Assembly: GCA_021464415.1 (NCBI GenBank)
Contig: CM038469.1
Coordinates: forward strand, 5,620,501-5,684,500
Reading direction: 5' to 3'
From: Lonicera japonica
Lineage: Eukaryota; Streptophyta; Magnoliopsida; Dipsacales; Caprifoliaceae
DNA: 64,000 nucleotides
Shown here: piece after piece, positions 44,953 to 58,077 of the stretch
Position numbering within the stretch: position 1 is the stretch's first letter
Layout of the letters: each line of letters starts with the position of its first letter
The notes under the pieces: model-generated
What the model was told of the DNA's origin: nothing
Databases searched by the model: none
What the model saw: only the letters and a program-made list of their open reading frames with translations
Program-made: the position numbers and the translations under genes

Positions 44953-47150
44953 CTAAACAAGCAAAATATTGTCTTGTAATCCCCATTCTTTACACATTGA
45001 CCAATTAGAAAAGGTTCTCTTACTCCTCCATTTCAATGTAGCTTCCTGAATCAGCTCCGCAATATTACGCAGCACCTGCTCCCAATTCATAGAAGTATGT
45101 TTAAAAATTCTGCAATTTTTCTCTTTCCACACATTGTACACAGTAGCAACCAAGGCAAGAGCTCTTAATCTAGCCTTAAAAATCAGAACAAGGGGTTTCA
45201 ATCATAGAAATATTACTTTCTTCATTCCATTTACCCACCTCTCTATGCATATCATTCCTTCTAATGCCTTTTTTCCAAATAGCTTTAGCAAAGCAGCACC
45301 CAAAGAATAAGTGCTGAATGCCCTCAACTGCACTATCACACAAAACGCGTTGATCTTCTTGGAGACTACCCCACATTTTCACTTTGTCTTTAGTTACCAA
45401 CTTACCATTCTTTTCTTGAAAGCCATCCGCAAATTGACGGCCATCCTAGGTACATAGCCCTTAAACCATACCACCTTATACCAGGGGACACCGGACCATC
45501 AGCTTGAATCACAGTTCTAGCGGAAGCACCGGTAAACAAACCATTTTACTGGGAGCCCAAACCACCAAATCTGTGCTAGTGATTCCAAGTCCCATCATGA
45601 ATATATGCACTTAGCTTGCTATTTGGAGTACTGACTGCATCATATACCATTCTCATCCCATATTTAATTGCAAGAGGGCCATCATCATGCCAGTTGTCAT
45701 ACCAAGTAAAGATCGAATTACCATTGCCAGATGCAATTGTGAAAGCTGTCCCTTAGCTTCATACTCTTAAGCCAAGTCCATGAAGCATCACTAGGACACC
45801 CACAAATCCATAAACACTGGCCCTTTATCATGTATTCATGGCACCACTTCACCCAAAGAGTGTCTTTTTTGCTAGCTAGATCCCTCAAGTGTCTTGCCAT
45901 ATATGCTTTATTACCCTCAAACTCATCAGGGATGCACTAACCGCCTTCTTTTTAGCCAGGCAGACCTCTTTCCAAGCCACTTTAGCAACAGTCCTTAATT
46001 CAGCCCCTCCCCATAGGAATCTTCTTAAGATGGCTTCAATGTCTTTTAACACACCTTTTGGCAGGACAAAGATCTTGCTCCAGTTAGTTCGCACACTAGC
46101 CAAAACTGAAATAATCAGCTGGATTCTACCATCATAGGACAGAAGCTTTGCCTGCCAACTATTCACCTTCTTCAAAATCTTATAGTCAATTTGCTTCAAC
46201 CTACCAGAAATGAGTGGGACTCCCAGATATTTGACAAGGAATTCTTGACTCCATTCCCATAATATTACAGATATTGCGTGTTTCCAACTCTGTTACACCA
46301 GCCAAGAACACATTACTCTTTTGCAAATTGGGAGGTAAACCTGACATAGCACCAAATTCTTCCAAAGTTCTTTTAAGCACTGCCACTGACTCCACATTAG
46401 CTGCAGGCTGTAAGAACAGATCATCTGCAAAACACAAGTGGGAAATCTGCAATTGCTCACATTGAGGGTGATATTGGTAGTTACTTGAATATTCTGAGTA
46501 AACACACAAGAGAATGACTCCATAACAAGAAGAAACAGGTAAGGAGATAGTAGGTCGCCTTGCCTTAACCCTTGTTTACCAGCAAAATACCCTTCAAGAA
46601 AACCATTCACGCTGATCGAGAAATGGGCAGTGCAAACACATTCTTTGATCCACCCAATCATTAACTCAGGAAAATGCATAACTCTTGAGTACATGAAACA
46701 GGAACTGCCACTGTACAGTGTCGTAGGCCTTTTGAAGATCCACTTTAATAGCATACTTGGGACTCCCCCCCTGCCTTGTGATAATTTTTTACTCTCTTGC
46801 ATGAACAGAACATTGTCCACTATATCCCTGCCAGCAATGAAGGCAGATTGGTTCTGGCTCACAAAACTAGACATAACCCCCTTCAATCTATGAACAAGCA
46901 CTTTAGAAATGCACTTTTAGATCACATTACAACATGCAATAGGTCTAAAATCTCTCATTGTATTAGGTACAGCTACCTTAGGATTCAAAGTGAGAGTAGT
47001 ACCATTCCACGCTTTCAACAACTTGTCATTAGTGAAAAACTTCATAACGGCATCAATAAGATCCTGTCCCACCAAGTCCCAGTTCTTCTTGAAGAAATTA
47101 GGAATAACCATCAGGACCAGTTGCTATTTGCAAACATGAAAAAGAGTTGA
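44953..47150 (-). pseudogene. 5'-truncated, decayed LINE (non-LTR retrotransposon) ORF2
   Basis: Read on the minus strand from about 47150 down, broken frames spell a LINE reverse transcriptase. They begin at ATGPDGY with FFKKNWDLVGQDLIDAVMKF. Next come LVHRLKGVMSSFVSQNQSAF, FIAGRDIVDNVLFMQE, GLRQGDLLSPYLFLLVMES and the catalytic LCFADDLFL box near 46420. Then follow WQAKLLSYDGRIQLI and RRFLWGGAE, a zf-RVT-like region (GIQHLFFGCCFAKAIWKKG) near 45320, and a terminal VYNVWKEKNCRIFKHTSMNW near 45120. Many frameshifts and stops separate these pieces. The endonuclease domain and ORF1 are missing, as expected from incomplete target-primed reverse transcription. It lies between two conserved genes and is not functional. 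Confidence 0.9.
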
Positions 47151-48192
47151 GAAAAATAGGGGCGGAGAAAAAGAACGCCAAACTAAAAGTGTTAAATTGA
47201 TATTGTACTAAACGACGTAGTTCGGCTCTTCTTAGCGAGCTGTCAATATATTGGGAATGGCTGAGATTTTACCAACATCACCTTAAAGTTGATTTAGAAG
47301 ACGGTAGAGGAGCCATTCCCCAATTTTTGTTAGATGTATCCTAACTTCATACTTCAAAATAAGCCTGCATGCAAGTAAATTAACTCCTAATGTGGTTAAG
47401 CAATTCACATGCAGCGCTTGGGATGGCTTAATGAAGTTTGGGCCTGCGTTCTGAAAATTTTTGTATCAGTTAATTTTGGCATTAGATTCGAGGGTCTGGT
47501 TGATACATGATACAACATGGAGAAGATTTCAACTGCAATTGTGGGCGATTAATTTGTACTGGCACTTGTCGAAAGTCTTAAATAGACCTGTTATGAATAT
47601 GTAATTCTTAGTTATAATGGATTGTTTAGTTAGATTCATTTCAGTTTCTTTCACAATCTCTCTCGCACTCTCTGAGATGCAAGAACTCTTTCCAAAACTA
47701 ATCTAAAGGGAAGAACACTTTACATTTCTATTTCTAAATAAGAACACTATTTCTTGTTCACTTGACCATCTCCAACCATTTTTCCCTAAAAATATTTGAC
47801 AGAAAATGTCATATTTAAAATATTTGACAGAAAGCTTTTCCAATGGTTAACTCCAAAAAAAATTGCTCTCCAATCATGTTTTTCGGCAAATATGGGGATT
47901 GTTTTGTTTTAAAATATCAAAAGTTGCTTTGGAAGAATATTTGGATCCACATCCATCTTGAGATTTATGCGGACTATTCAAACACGAAGAGACAAGTTAG
48001 GGCAAGATTGGTGTTGGCCTTACATTACCCTTCCCCTTTTTTTTGTTAGAGAATAATTTTTTATCACAACAGGCTGCGCCGCTGAGCCCTAGCGACCACA
48101 ATTAACAATTAAATTAAAATTAATGTTCAAGAATGTTAAATGCACCAGTTGAGAACCCCAGGGTAAATCCCTATTATATCAAATTCTTTAAA
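47151..48192. other. Spacer downstream of the E4 gene
   Basis: No gene. Sequence from about 47763 (CCATCTCCAACCATTTTTCC) to about 48030 has the look of a MITE, with GGTGTTGGCC-type right-side words, but I could not define both ends. The frame at 47843-48049 lies in this repeat. Confidence 0.35.
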
Positions 48193-48521
48193 GTTGTGTT
48201 TGATGTGCAAGATATAATAACTTTATCTTATCTTATATTTAATGTTTGTCAGAATTGAATATTTGGACAAATTATTTATCCCACTAAAACTTCTAGTTTC
48301 ATCGAGAGTGATGAATTGCACATACAAGATGTGTTTGACGCGCCAAATTAAAGAATCAAATAAAATCATTTAATTCTATTTGGACAAATGTTAACCCCCC
48401 TCTTAGTGAGATGAAAAATTATAGTGGAAAAAATCACTTGTCGAATATTTAATTCCGACGAACATCAAACATAAGATAGGATAAAGTTATGATATTCCGC
48501 CCTTGTATCCTGTGCGTCAAT
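48193..48521. mobile_element. MITE with long imperfect inverted repeats
   Basis: The left arm, ATAACTTTATCTTATCTTAT then ATTTAATGTTTGTCAGAATT (from 48216), is mirrored on the right: the minus strand from about 48496 reads ATAACTTTATCCTATCTTAT then GTTTGATGTTCGTCGGAATT. The inverted arms are at least 50 bp with about 85% identity by eye, and the ends near GTTGTGTTTGATGTGCAAGA are less certain. Its 3' edge lies about 180 bp beyond the stop of the E4 gene. Confidence 0.6.
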
Positions 48522-48697
48522 TGTAGCCTAAAGAGCTTATACAGCTTACAGGCTTCCAATAACGTTAAATAATGTGATAAAAATGACGTTACTCCTCCCA
48601 GCAAGGCAATTCACCTAATGATCATATAAAAATCCGACACAATGAATCCAATATACACATATTAGCAAAAACTCAAAAAGTAAAAAGCCCCATTTCA

Positions 48698-51600
48698 CTA
48701 ATCAATTATCATTCCATCAGCTACAGTTTGCATCGAAGCCTTTGCACTCTGCAAGCTCAAATCTTCCACAGGCCGCTTTTGTTTCCTTAACCTTATGAAT
48801 TCTTCGATTTGTGCCTTGAGCTCCGTGTCGGGAATCAGCATGTCTGATGTAAGATGGGAACGATTGAACGGATCGCTCTGCATTGCATACATTTATAATG
48901 TTTGAGAACAAGCAATTTTTAAGATAAGTTAAGTAGAGTAAATAAAACTGATGGAAAAAGTACACTATCACTAAGAAGATGCCTCTGAATAACGGGTCGG
49001 TCCACTGTAATCCTCGATGAAGGTAAAATAACTGGATCCTTCATTAAAGTGTACTGCAGCCAACGAAAAATGTCTGTCAGCATCTCCCACTTCTTTTACA
49101 AATAAACAATGGCATCCAATATAAATTGCATGTATATATATATATATCTCAAACAAAAAAAATATTTCGCTAATTGATTCCAACAAAAATCTGAGTAAGA
49201 AAAAGACAGATTAGACTTTACTTGAATTGGGTCGAGGAATTCATCTGGAATTTCTCCAAGAGTAGCTTCAGCGTCCATGGCCTCGGAAGCTGCAACTTTG
49301 GCTTTGTGACCAAGCTCAACGAACTCTTGTATGACCCTCCCATCTTCACCAATTCTCTGAAGTACATTTGCTGCAGCACTGAACAACTGTGGAAATTTCA
49401 AATTAATAAGATCATATATCAATCAATCAACCAAGTACTTTCATCCCCTTGTAAAAGAAAATATTAGCAAAATTAGTCAACAAAAAGTCAAAAACTAAGA
49501 ATGCAAGTTTTGCCCAAACAAAGTACCTGCTCATTGTAAGATCGACCATCCCTCGTTATGGCAGCTGGGAAAATATTTTCTTTATCACCCCTTGCCAGAT
49601 TGACATATATTTTGACAATCTTCGTAAATAAAAACCAAATTATTAGTCCGAGTATATATCGGTGCAACCCAATTTTTATTATATACCCATAATATATTTG
49701 ATAATATTTTCTAACACAGTCATCCCAAGATATATTCACCAAATAAACAACATATACAGCAAAGAAAAGGAAAGCGCATATTTTCTTGCTAACCTGCTTC
49801 AGCAACTGTTTTGGGCGGAACTCGTACTTCTCTGGGTCTTTCAAACTCAGAGATTTTCTTTGGGGGCCAACAAGTTGTAACAGAAAGTAATTCAGCATGC
49901 TGGCCACTCTTTCAACCTGGAAGAAGAAAATAGCACATCAACATGATACATTCTGAGGGATTACATAATGAATAAAGACGATGCAATATACCATTTCTGC
50001 AAGTAGAAAAGGAGCTGTAATCTGCTCTGACGTAAACGCCAGCATGCTCACATCTTCATTTGCCAACTTCATATCAATCCGAATTATCTGAAACAAGGAA
50101 GTTTCATTCGAATGACTATTTCTAAAATTAAAAACGAAAAACCCAATTTTTTTATAAATAAAATAATAATTTAAACACAAACATTCTCTTGGGAGTGGAA
50201 AAGTCGGGTTCTCTCCTGCCTCTCTTGTGCGGGTCTTTGTTCCCATTCCACCGTATTAGACATCTCAGCTTCCAGCTCTTTGTGTTCAAGAATTTTGTTA
50301 AGACTTTCGTCTAGAAGGTAAATGCTATCATTGATAAGGAAGTTCAAGAAATTCAAGTAGACACCCTTTTCTTCGTCTTTAGCAATCTGAAATGTAATTT
50401 ACAACTCTGATTAATAGAATTTTCACTCCACTAAAAATCAATTGGCACGAATTATAAACTTTTAATGAAATAATGAATAACAGTGCCAGAATATGGCTTC
50501 TACCTTTGTCCATGCATTGCGGTGACTAGGAACCTGCCACAGGTATTCGAGGAGTTCGGCAATGTTATGACGGATGCTAAACTTGTCATAGAACTGCACA
50601 AGATAAAAATAGCACGTCAATCAAAGATACAAAGAATAAAAATCTTCCTACTGAGAGTCAACAATGGAATATTTTTATCAGTTAAGTCCAACTAATAATG
50701 AGTAAATCTCATAGAAAACAACGCAAGAAAGACTCATGTAGATGAATTAATCGTTATGATTGTGATCAGCTATAGCATAATGTACAAGGTCACTAATTAA
50801 ACTAGACCCGTTCATAACAAAAACAAATTGAGATAATATAGCTTGATATGCATCTCACCTGAGTATGGGAGCCTGTGAACTCGATGTCAACATAAAGCTT
50901 CAAAAGATTCTTCACAAGAAACTCTAGAGACAGCTGGTGCCCTTCAAAAAGTGTAGCCGTAACAGATGAGCCACTGCAACACAAATTTAATTGATAGCCG
51001 TAAGTACCTAAATTTTTAGCTTCGCTAGTGTTAGAAAGTAAACAGTAAGTCCTGTTATTTTATTATATGTTTTATAAAGATATGGTGTGTTGCAGAAGCA
51101 CCTTCCACGAGGCATCCAGCAGTTCAAGACTTCAACCATCTTTGCTCTTAAATATGGGTTTCTGATATACTCTGGACTTGCCATGAACATGATGATGAAG
51201 TTCATGAAGTCGTCCTACAAATGAATGCCACATAAGAAATTAATTGCTTAAATCACATCTTTTTGGAGAAACAATTGCATTCAAAATCAGAATCAAAACT
51301 TGAGTTTACCAGCAAGACCCCATCCAAAGCTTTAGGAATCCGAGAAGCAAAAATAAGCAACTCCATAGCATCTTCCACAAAGTGTTCAGGCATGCATGAA
51401 AACTCCATTGGGCAAGTTGATGGAAGTGGCATTTTAAAACCGCCGACAAGGTCAACCAACCAAACCACCATTAATCGGTAGAAAGAGAGTGCGCGTTGGA
51501 GAAATCCTCCATCCTGAGAAACTTTACAATTAATAAATTGTGTTTACGAAACCGGTGGTAAAGTAGCACCTGGGTACAGAGTGGGTTTGGGTAGGTCTAG

Positions 51601-54600
51601 GATTCAATAACTGGAAGGTTAGTTTATAACAGCACCTACTGTTCAGTTTCCCTAGGTAGAACTTTATAATTCTACTGATGGGGACATAAATACGTTGGCT
51701 AATAAAAAATCGGAGGTCAAACTTTTGGCTGAGTGACATATACATACATGCATACACACGTATATATTAGGAAGTACACACATATATATTACGAAGCAAG
51801 GCTTACTCGAATGACAAATACAACTAAAAAGGCATTAAAGAGATTTAAAAGTGAAAAGCAGTTAAATCTCAAAAAGGGCCAACACAGAGCCACAAACATA
51901 TAGATTGCAAAGAGAGAAGCTGATATACCCTCAGTAACTGAGCTTCATAACATAATTTTTCCTGTGAATATAATTCAATTTCTTTCTCAAGGCGAGCTAT
52001 ATCCTGTTCTAATTGTGGAGAAGGTGTTTGCGCTTGCATGTCTCTGAAACTGGATAAAGTATCTTCGCTTCTCGAAATATCCTGAAGGGAAAAAAAATTT
52101 GGCAAGCTCATTGTTAAGGTTTAACAAAGAACTAATTGCCCTTTCCCTGCGTGCAGCAATAACCTGTGTATTACATTACCTGTACAAGATGCTTAAAGTC
52201 AGAAAATCCTTTCAAGAGGCCCAAGTTGAGCACCCTTGCAGTCATAAAGAAGCATTCGCTGATAAACGGGTAGTTAGCTTTTTCACTACATGTTGACATT
52301 GGCTTATTACTTTGGAGTTGGGAAAATCCACCAGCATTACTGCCAGAACTGGTAGCTTCCTGAGATTGTAACAACCGATTCTCACTATTATTTCTAGACA
52401 CATCATCTTTGTCGGGAATATTTTTCCTTAACCATTCAGTAACTTCTTCCGATGATGCATGTAGAGCAGTCAATCCTCTGGAATAGGTTCCAAGGCAAAT
52501 TTCAAAATATGAAAACCAGAAAGAGGGAAAGCAATCCAATAAATGTACATTCAATATCTGGTTCTCACCTAAGATCCAAACGGGTACTGTAGAATACATA
52601 TTTAGGATCAATTTTGTCCCTTTTCGTTAAATTTGCATCCAAGAACGGATCACAAAGCCGAAGCATAACAGTGCTGAGATTCACAAACATGCCAGAACTT
52701 GCACAAGATAATGGGTCAACCTGTGATTAAATCATATAAAACATAAAGGAAGATGAAAGTTAAAAGGATGTGTAATCATATACTTGGGCAGAGGACATGT
52801 ACTATTATCTAGGCACGACTAATTCTTCGTGTATTGTCATATAGTTAACTGTAACTTGAGCCAATTGGTGGTTGTGAAACTTTTACCTGTAAATGAGCCC
52901 TTGACAAGTTTTTGTTGATCACCTCAGCAAGATACTCAAGAACATTCTCGCGAGTATCTTTCTTAAGAAGAGACCTAAGAACTTCTGTCAGGCCATCATA
53001 CAAGTGGTTCATGACAGTTCTGATAGTTGTGAAGGATGATAGCAGATCTGCTGGGCGACGGGTTGATGCGTCTGAGAAGCACTGCTGGCTGGTGATTTTA
53101 AAAAAGAAAACAAACACCAAGTACAGCGACCTTAATAATTATCTTGTCAAAAATCTATGTATGATTGAGGAGCAAATTTGGAACTCTCTCTGTATATACA
53201 TATATAAATGTACATACGTATGTCAGTATGCGTGGAAAACTAGAACAAAGACTCAATGGGGGATACATCTAACAAAACGTGAATTATAGCGTTTCTGCAG
53301 ATCAGGAAATTTGCATTAAAATATAGAACTTTCTGAATGCATTTGCATTCTCAAGTTACATAAGAAACTACTAAACTCTACCCTAGCTCCTTTACAAGTC
53401 CAACTGCCACTTTAGTATCCGTGTGTGGAGATCATATACCATTATAAAAAAGTAACCTTTCTTTCCTTCTTCCTATAGTACAAGAAGATAGCATCTTATC
53501 TCAGTGATTGGAGTAATCAGTCTATCCGGTATTTTTACAATTGTGCTGCACATTCACTGGATGTGATAAATTTACAAACTTCAGAAGAAACTTCCAATAC
53601 AAACTTACTAGAAAAGAGACCCAACGTATCTTATTCACTCAAATCTCAAGTAAAGCATAACTATACGTATAGAGGGCAATTTACAAAACAACCATAAAAA
53701 GTTAAATTCTTAACAAAAAAACAATATATATCAGAACTGTAAATCTAGGGCAGAAGCTATAATCCAACTCACCCCACATCAGGCTGACTCTTGAAAATGA
53801 TCTGATCAGGCAGTGCACTAACATGGAAGAATGGCCCCAAAATGCTTGTCATTTCAATCACACGCCCATTTAAATAAACACTATTGGGGATCCACCATGG
53901 GTGGTTCACCAACGACTTAGCTCCCACCGGAATATTGACCAAATACAACAATGCCCTCAATGGCTGCTGAAAGTTTCCAAGAGCAGAAACTTTAAGCACA
54001 CTCCCCCTCAAATCCTCATACAACTGCTTCAAAATCGGGTCCATACACTCGAAATCTGATTCCCTGAAAAACTCATCAAGAAACCCTGGCGGACTCATAA
54101 TCTCACCACTGCTACTACTACCCCCAAATCCATCAATGGAGCTCGAAACCTCGGAAAATATCAATGACAACAATGGAGATACACTTAACCTATTAGTATC
54201 CCAATTCGGAAACATACCAGGATTACCCAAATGAATCCTACAATAAGAAACCGATAGCTTCTTCGATTGTTTAACAACCAATTCCATCTCAGACCTCAAA
54301 TTCTTATCTTTCATCGAAGTGATTTTCTTCCCCTCATCATAAGCGCGACGATAACACCCTAACAGATACTGAAAAGGGGGTTCGGCTGATTGGAAATCGC
54401 CCGAAAGACGATCAATCAAAACCCTCTCCATCAAATCCCTTGATAGTCTTAATTCTCTATCTTCACTGAGTATTTCAGCTGCCGTCATCTCCAAGTAGAC
54501 GATCCGAGAATCCTTTTCCGTCGAATCAATCAATGAAACTAGAAATATTTTCCTCAGAATTATATCCTCGATTTCTGCTGGAGATCTTTGGGGCTTCACT

Positions 54601-54614
54601 TTCACTGTAGCCAT
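48698..54614 (-). CDS. UFD2: Ubiquitin conjugation factor E4 (UFD2/PUB1 type), 16 exons
   Basis: U-box ubiquitin ligase of the E4 class, which lengthens ubiquitin chains on already ubiquitinated substrates and works with the CDC48/p97 pathway. Exons on the minus strand: 54614-53773, 53088-52887, 52720-52569, 52477-52180, 52081-51929, 51513-51310, 51214-51102, 50973-50859, 50593-50504, 50386-50183, 50087-49992, 49916-49794, 49619-49527, 49386-49222, 49053-48964 and 48877-48698. They join without a stop to 3120 nt and 1039 residues, close to the Arabidopsis protein (1038 by recall). The N-terminus is [20 protein letters not shown], the Ufd2 core spans the middle ([10 protein letters not shown]... 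to ...[19 protein letters not shown]), and the C-terminal U-box runs [20 protein letters not shown] to [20 protein letters not shown]. Introns are GT-AG; exon 15 ends at AGT|GTACTT, giving [14 protein letters not shown]. Confidence 0.95.
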
Positions 54615-55218
54615 AGCTAACAGTATCTATATCTATATAAATATAACTGAACGATCTAATTCTTAAGCTTCGATTGAATTAGGGTTTTACCCGAAAACCA
54701 ACAAAAGGGTATTGATTTTTGAGGTTTTTATAAATTAGGGTTTTGACAAAACCATAGATACTACTAAGGATTGAGAGATTGGAAGAAGAGATTATTAATA
54801 AGTGAAGAGTATTTACAGATCTTTGGGGGTTTGAGGAATAATGAGAGGTTTCATTGCGTAATGAAAAGGGTAAAGATGTATGGAACGATGTCGTATCAGT
54901 TGAGTTGCAGACAAAATATTTCGTCAAATCAAGAAGAACCAATTGACAATTGTACTGGACTGGACTGGAAGGTTGAAGAAGAGAAACTGTTGTTGTTGGA
55001 ATTAGATTAATAAAACAGAGGTTTTATTTTAGGCTACTACTACCACCAAATTAATTATATTTTTGTTATAGGAAAATATTTATTTTAAAAAATTTATACC
55101 ACATATTTTTAAAGCTAAATATTATTATAAAAATATTTAATAATATTATCCCTGATAAATAATTCTAACGAGATATAAACTTGATATAAAAAAAAGAGAC
55201 ATTTATAATTGTTGTTTG
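54615..55218. other. Upstream flank of the E4 gene
   Basis: Presumed 5' leader and promoter of the minus-strand E4 gene. Short frames on both strands (54679-55010) have no domain. AT-rich beyond 55020. Confidence 0.45.
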
Positions 55219-56183
55219 GAATATAAAAGGTTAATGATACAGGAAATTGTAAAGTTTGGGTCAAATTTTATTTGTATACTCAAAGTTTTAAAAGTTGCAA
55301 GCGAAATCATGTAATACATTAAGTGACATGTTTTAAATCTTTCGCTTAACCTCATTAATTTTTATTGATAGAATGCTAACGTAGCTCACACGTGAATCTA
55401 AATTGTCAAAAAAAAAATATAAAAGAAACATAAAATGAATAAAAGAGAAATAAAAAATTATAAAAAAGAAAAGAAAAGAAAAGAGAAGGAAGAAGAAGAT
55501 GCGCCACACCCGTCTCCCTCCCTCCACCCTCGTTGCCTTAACTTGATTCAATGGATTTGTTCTCCTATGAATTGAAATGGTTGACATATTGAAAATTCAG
55601 AGGTCAAAAAATGTGGCCCATGGATTTAGTATGGGCAAAGTTTAAATCTCATATGTGGTAGCCGGGGGAATTTATAACGAAGCTTTAGCATCTCACGAAG
55701 TTTGTGATACAAAGAGAGAGTGGCTGTAATAAGAGAAAAGTTTTGATATATTTTAATGGTGGATGCGATTGCAGAAGAAGTTTTAATGTATTTTAAAGAT
55801 GAAGAAGTTTTGAAGCATTTTAACGGTGGGTGTGATTAGAGAGAAAAAGAAGAAGAAGTAGCGTCTTCAGCCACATGCTTTCTCATTCTCTCTACAATAG
55901 CCCCGAAGCATCATTGATTTGTGGCTATGGCGGTGAAGGGGGGGATGAGCGGAGGAACTGTTGACCTTCTTCTTCCTTATCTCTCTTCCTTTTATTCTTT
56001 TTTTTTCTTTCATTTAAGCCACATTAACATTTTATCAAAAAAATTAATGGGGTTATGAGAAAAATTTAAAACATGTCACTTAATGTATTTCAAGGTTCCA
56101 CTTACAACTTTTAAAATTTTGAGTACACGAATAAAATTTGACCCAAATTTTAAAGTTTACTATATCATTAATCCGAATCTAAA
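55219..56183. mobile_element. Non-autonomous Mutator-like element (MULE) with TIRs of about 140 bp
   Basis: The element is 55228-56174 (947 bp). The left arm contains GGGTCAAATTTTATT, TACTCAAAGTTTTAAAAGTTG, TACATTAAGTGACATGTTTT and CTCATTAATTTTTATTGATA (to about 55372). The right arm is its inverted copy (about 56025-56174), with about 85-90% identity by eye. Outside the ends lie GAATATAAA (55219-55227) and GAATCTAAA (56175-56183), a 9-bp duplication with one mismatch. Long TIRs plus a 9-bp TSD fit Mutator-like elements. No transposase is present. The interior at 55495-55940 is less AT-rich and may be captured host DNA. Confidence 0.82.
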
Positions 56184-57417
56184 TTATAGTATGAAGTATA
56201 AAAAGGGTATGGACTTGAAAATTTGATTTATGAACGTAAAGTCTGAATAAATATTAAAATGATTTTAACTATTTTTTTTTTATCTTTTTTAATTATGATC
56301 AAAAGTTTTAGCTCGAGAAAGAAAATTACATTATGTAACCATTTATTAGATTTCATTAATCACATTAAGGATGAAAACCGGGGAAAGGCCTTGTGGGCTT
56401 TGTCAGTTGGGCAACCCCACAAAGTCTAATACTAAAATAGACTTTTCATGTTACTTGGTTCATAGTACTCTTTCAATAATTAGAGGACCCAAAGAATATT
56501 TATGGGGACTAGATGAGATAGAAATAGTGGGGTTTGGATTTGTTTTTTTTTTTGGAAGGGGGGGGGGGGGGGGGGGGGGGGGTTTGGCGGCGGATAGGTG
56601 GGTTTTTTTAAATTTTTTTTTATTATTATTATGATAACCTTGAATAAGTTATATTGAAAAAGTTATCTTTAAGAAGATATAATAATAATCATCTCCCTTG
56701 TTTTAATTTTCTGCCCCTCTGAATTTATACAACGATTGGTTTAAAGAATTTCATTAGAATATCATGTTCATAAAATAATTCTTATCCCCCTCTTCTTTTT
56801 CTTTGAAGTAATTTTTACTTTCTATTTCTCAGAGTGTCTAGCCTTTTTATACATATATCACTCTCTAAAATTTTACATAAAACTAAAACAAGTAAACATA
56901 ATAGAAAAAAAAAATTTCAATCTCTTTTGTGTTGTAAAGTAATATAAAATTTCTTTCACCATCGATCTATAGACGTACAAGATTATTCAAGGGCCCTATT
57001 TTATGTTTTTGCATAAGCAACTTAAACCACAAAACCGCCCCTGATGAGAGCCTCTTAACAATTTAGACGTGTATTAAAAGGTTGCACATGAATTTTGAAA
57101 TACAAAAAATACCTTAACTCACACTTAAGTTAGATATTTTTGCCATTCAAACATAAAAGGTTTAAAAGAGATACATTTCTTGTTAGACTATGTAATAGTT
57201 ATAATGTGGGGGTTTATATCTAATTCATTTTTAAGGTCATTCGGTGATAAATCCTTAGTATATATGAATTTAGACGAGAAATTTCAACCAAAACTCTTTT
57301 TTTGACAACTCCACATTGTTATGGACAAAACTGCCAAAAAATAAATTAATAGATAATAAAGTAACATTCATTACTCCCTTCTTTTCAAGAAAAAAAAAAT
57401 GGGGCAATTAAAAAAAA
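56184..57417. repeat. Spacer with a 25-nt poly-G run
   Basis: No gene. Positions 56558-56582 are 25 consecutive G, preceded by T-rich and followed by GGTTTGGCGGCGGATAGG sequence. The frame at 56371-56634 crosses the G-run as a poly-Gly artefact. The rest is AT-rich. Confidence 0.8.
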
Positions 57418-58077
57418 GGGCTTATTAGAGAAAGATTTTCACGCTAAGGCCAAGGAATAATTTTTTTTAAATAAAGGGCCTATTTTTTATTTTATTGATA
57501 ATATGACATGTGTCTTTTTTTTTCATTATAAAATGACATCCCAACCCTTAAAATAAACTAAAAAAATATCAATATGCATTAAAATATGGACTGCAATATG
57601 AACTTTGCAGTTTATATTTCACTGCAATATGAACTTTGCAGTCCATATTTCACTGCAATGTGAACTTTGCAGTCGATATTTTTAGTGCAAAGTTCATATT
57701 GCAGTCCATATTTTACTGCAATGTGAACTTTGCAGTCCATATTTTTAGTGCAAAGTTCATATTGCAGTACATATTTCACTGCAATATGAACTTTGCAGTT
57801 CATATTTTATTGCAATATGAACTTTGCAGTCCATATTTTTTGTGAAAATTTCATAAAAAGGGGTAATTTAGGTAATACATAACATGTTTTTATTAATTAA
57901 ATGATATTTAAATTTATTCAAATACATTCATTTAAAATATAAAACAAAATAGGCCTCTTACACTAATTACCAATTAAAAATAGGCCCTTCATTCAAATTA
58001 CCAATTAAAAATAGGCCCTTCATTCAAAAAAATATTATTCATTGGATTTTTGGTAAAAATCAATGTATAATAAGCCC
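57418..58077. mobile_element. TIR element with inner repeat array
   Basis: The left end begins GGGCTTATTAGAGAAAGATT and includes AATAATTTTTTTTAAATAAA then GGGCCTATTTTTT. The right end is the inverse: read backwards it gives GGGCTTATTATACATTGATT, AATAATATTTTTTTGAATGA and GGGCCTATTTTTAATTGG. TIRs are about 70 bp and 75% identical by eye. I could not confirm a target duplication because both flanks are A-rich. It resembles a Mutator-type or similar MITE. The interior holds the inverted repeat cluster at 57584-57842. Confidence 0.68.
57584..57842. repeat. Cluster of direct and inverted TGCAATATGAACTTTGCAGT units
   Basis: About eight units of TGCAATATGAACTTTGCAGT with spacer CCATATTTCAC or CCATATTTTTAG occur in about 260 bp. 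Most are in one orientation. Two are inverted (TGCAAAGTTCATATTGCAGT near 57685 and 57751), so neighbours can pair as hairpins. Open frames on both strands here (57612-57845) are produced by the repeat. Confidence 0.88.

Noticed and set aside
46274..47150. Plus-strand frames in the LINE region
   Set aside because: Antisense shadows of the reverse transcriptase remnant.
57612..57845. Open frames on both strands
   Set aside because: Created by the TGCAATATGAACTTTGCAGT repeat itself.
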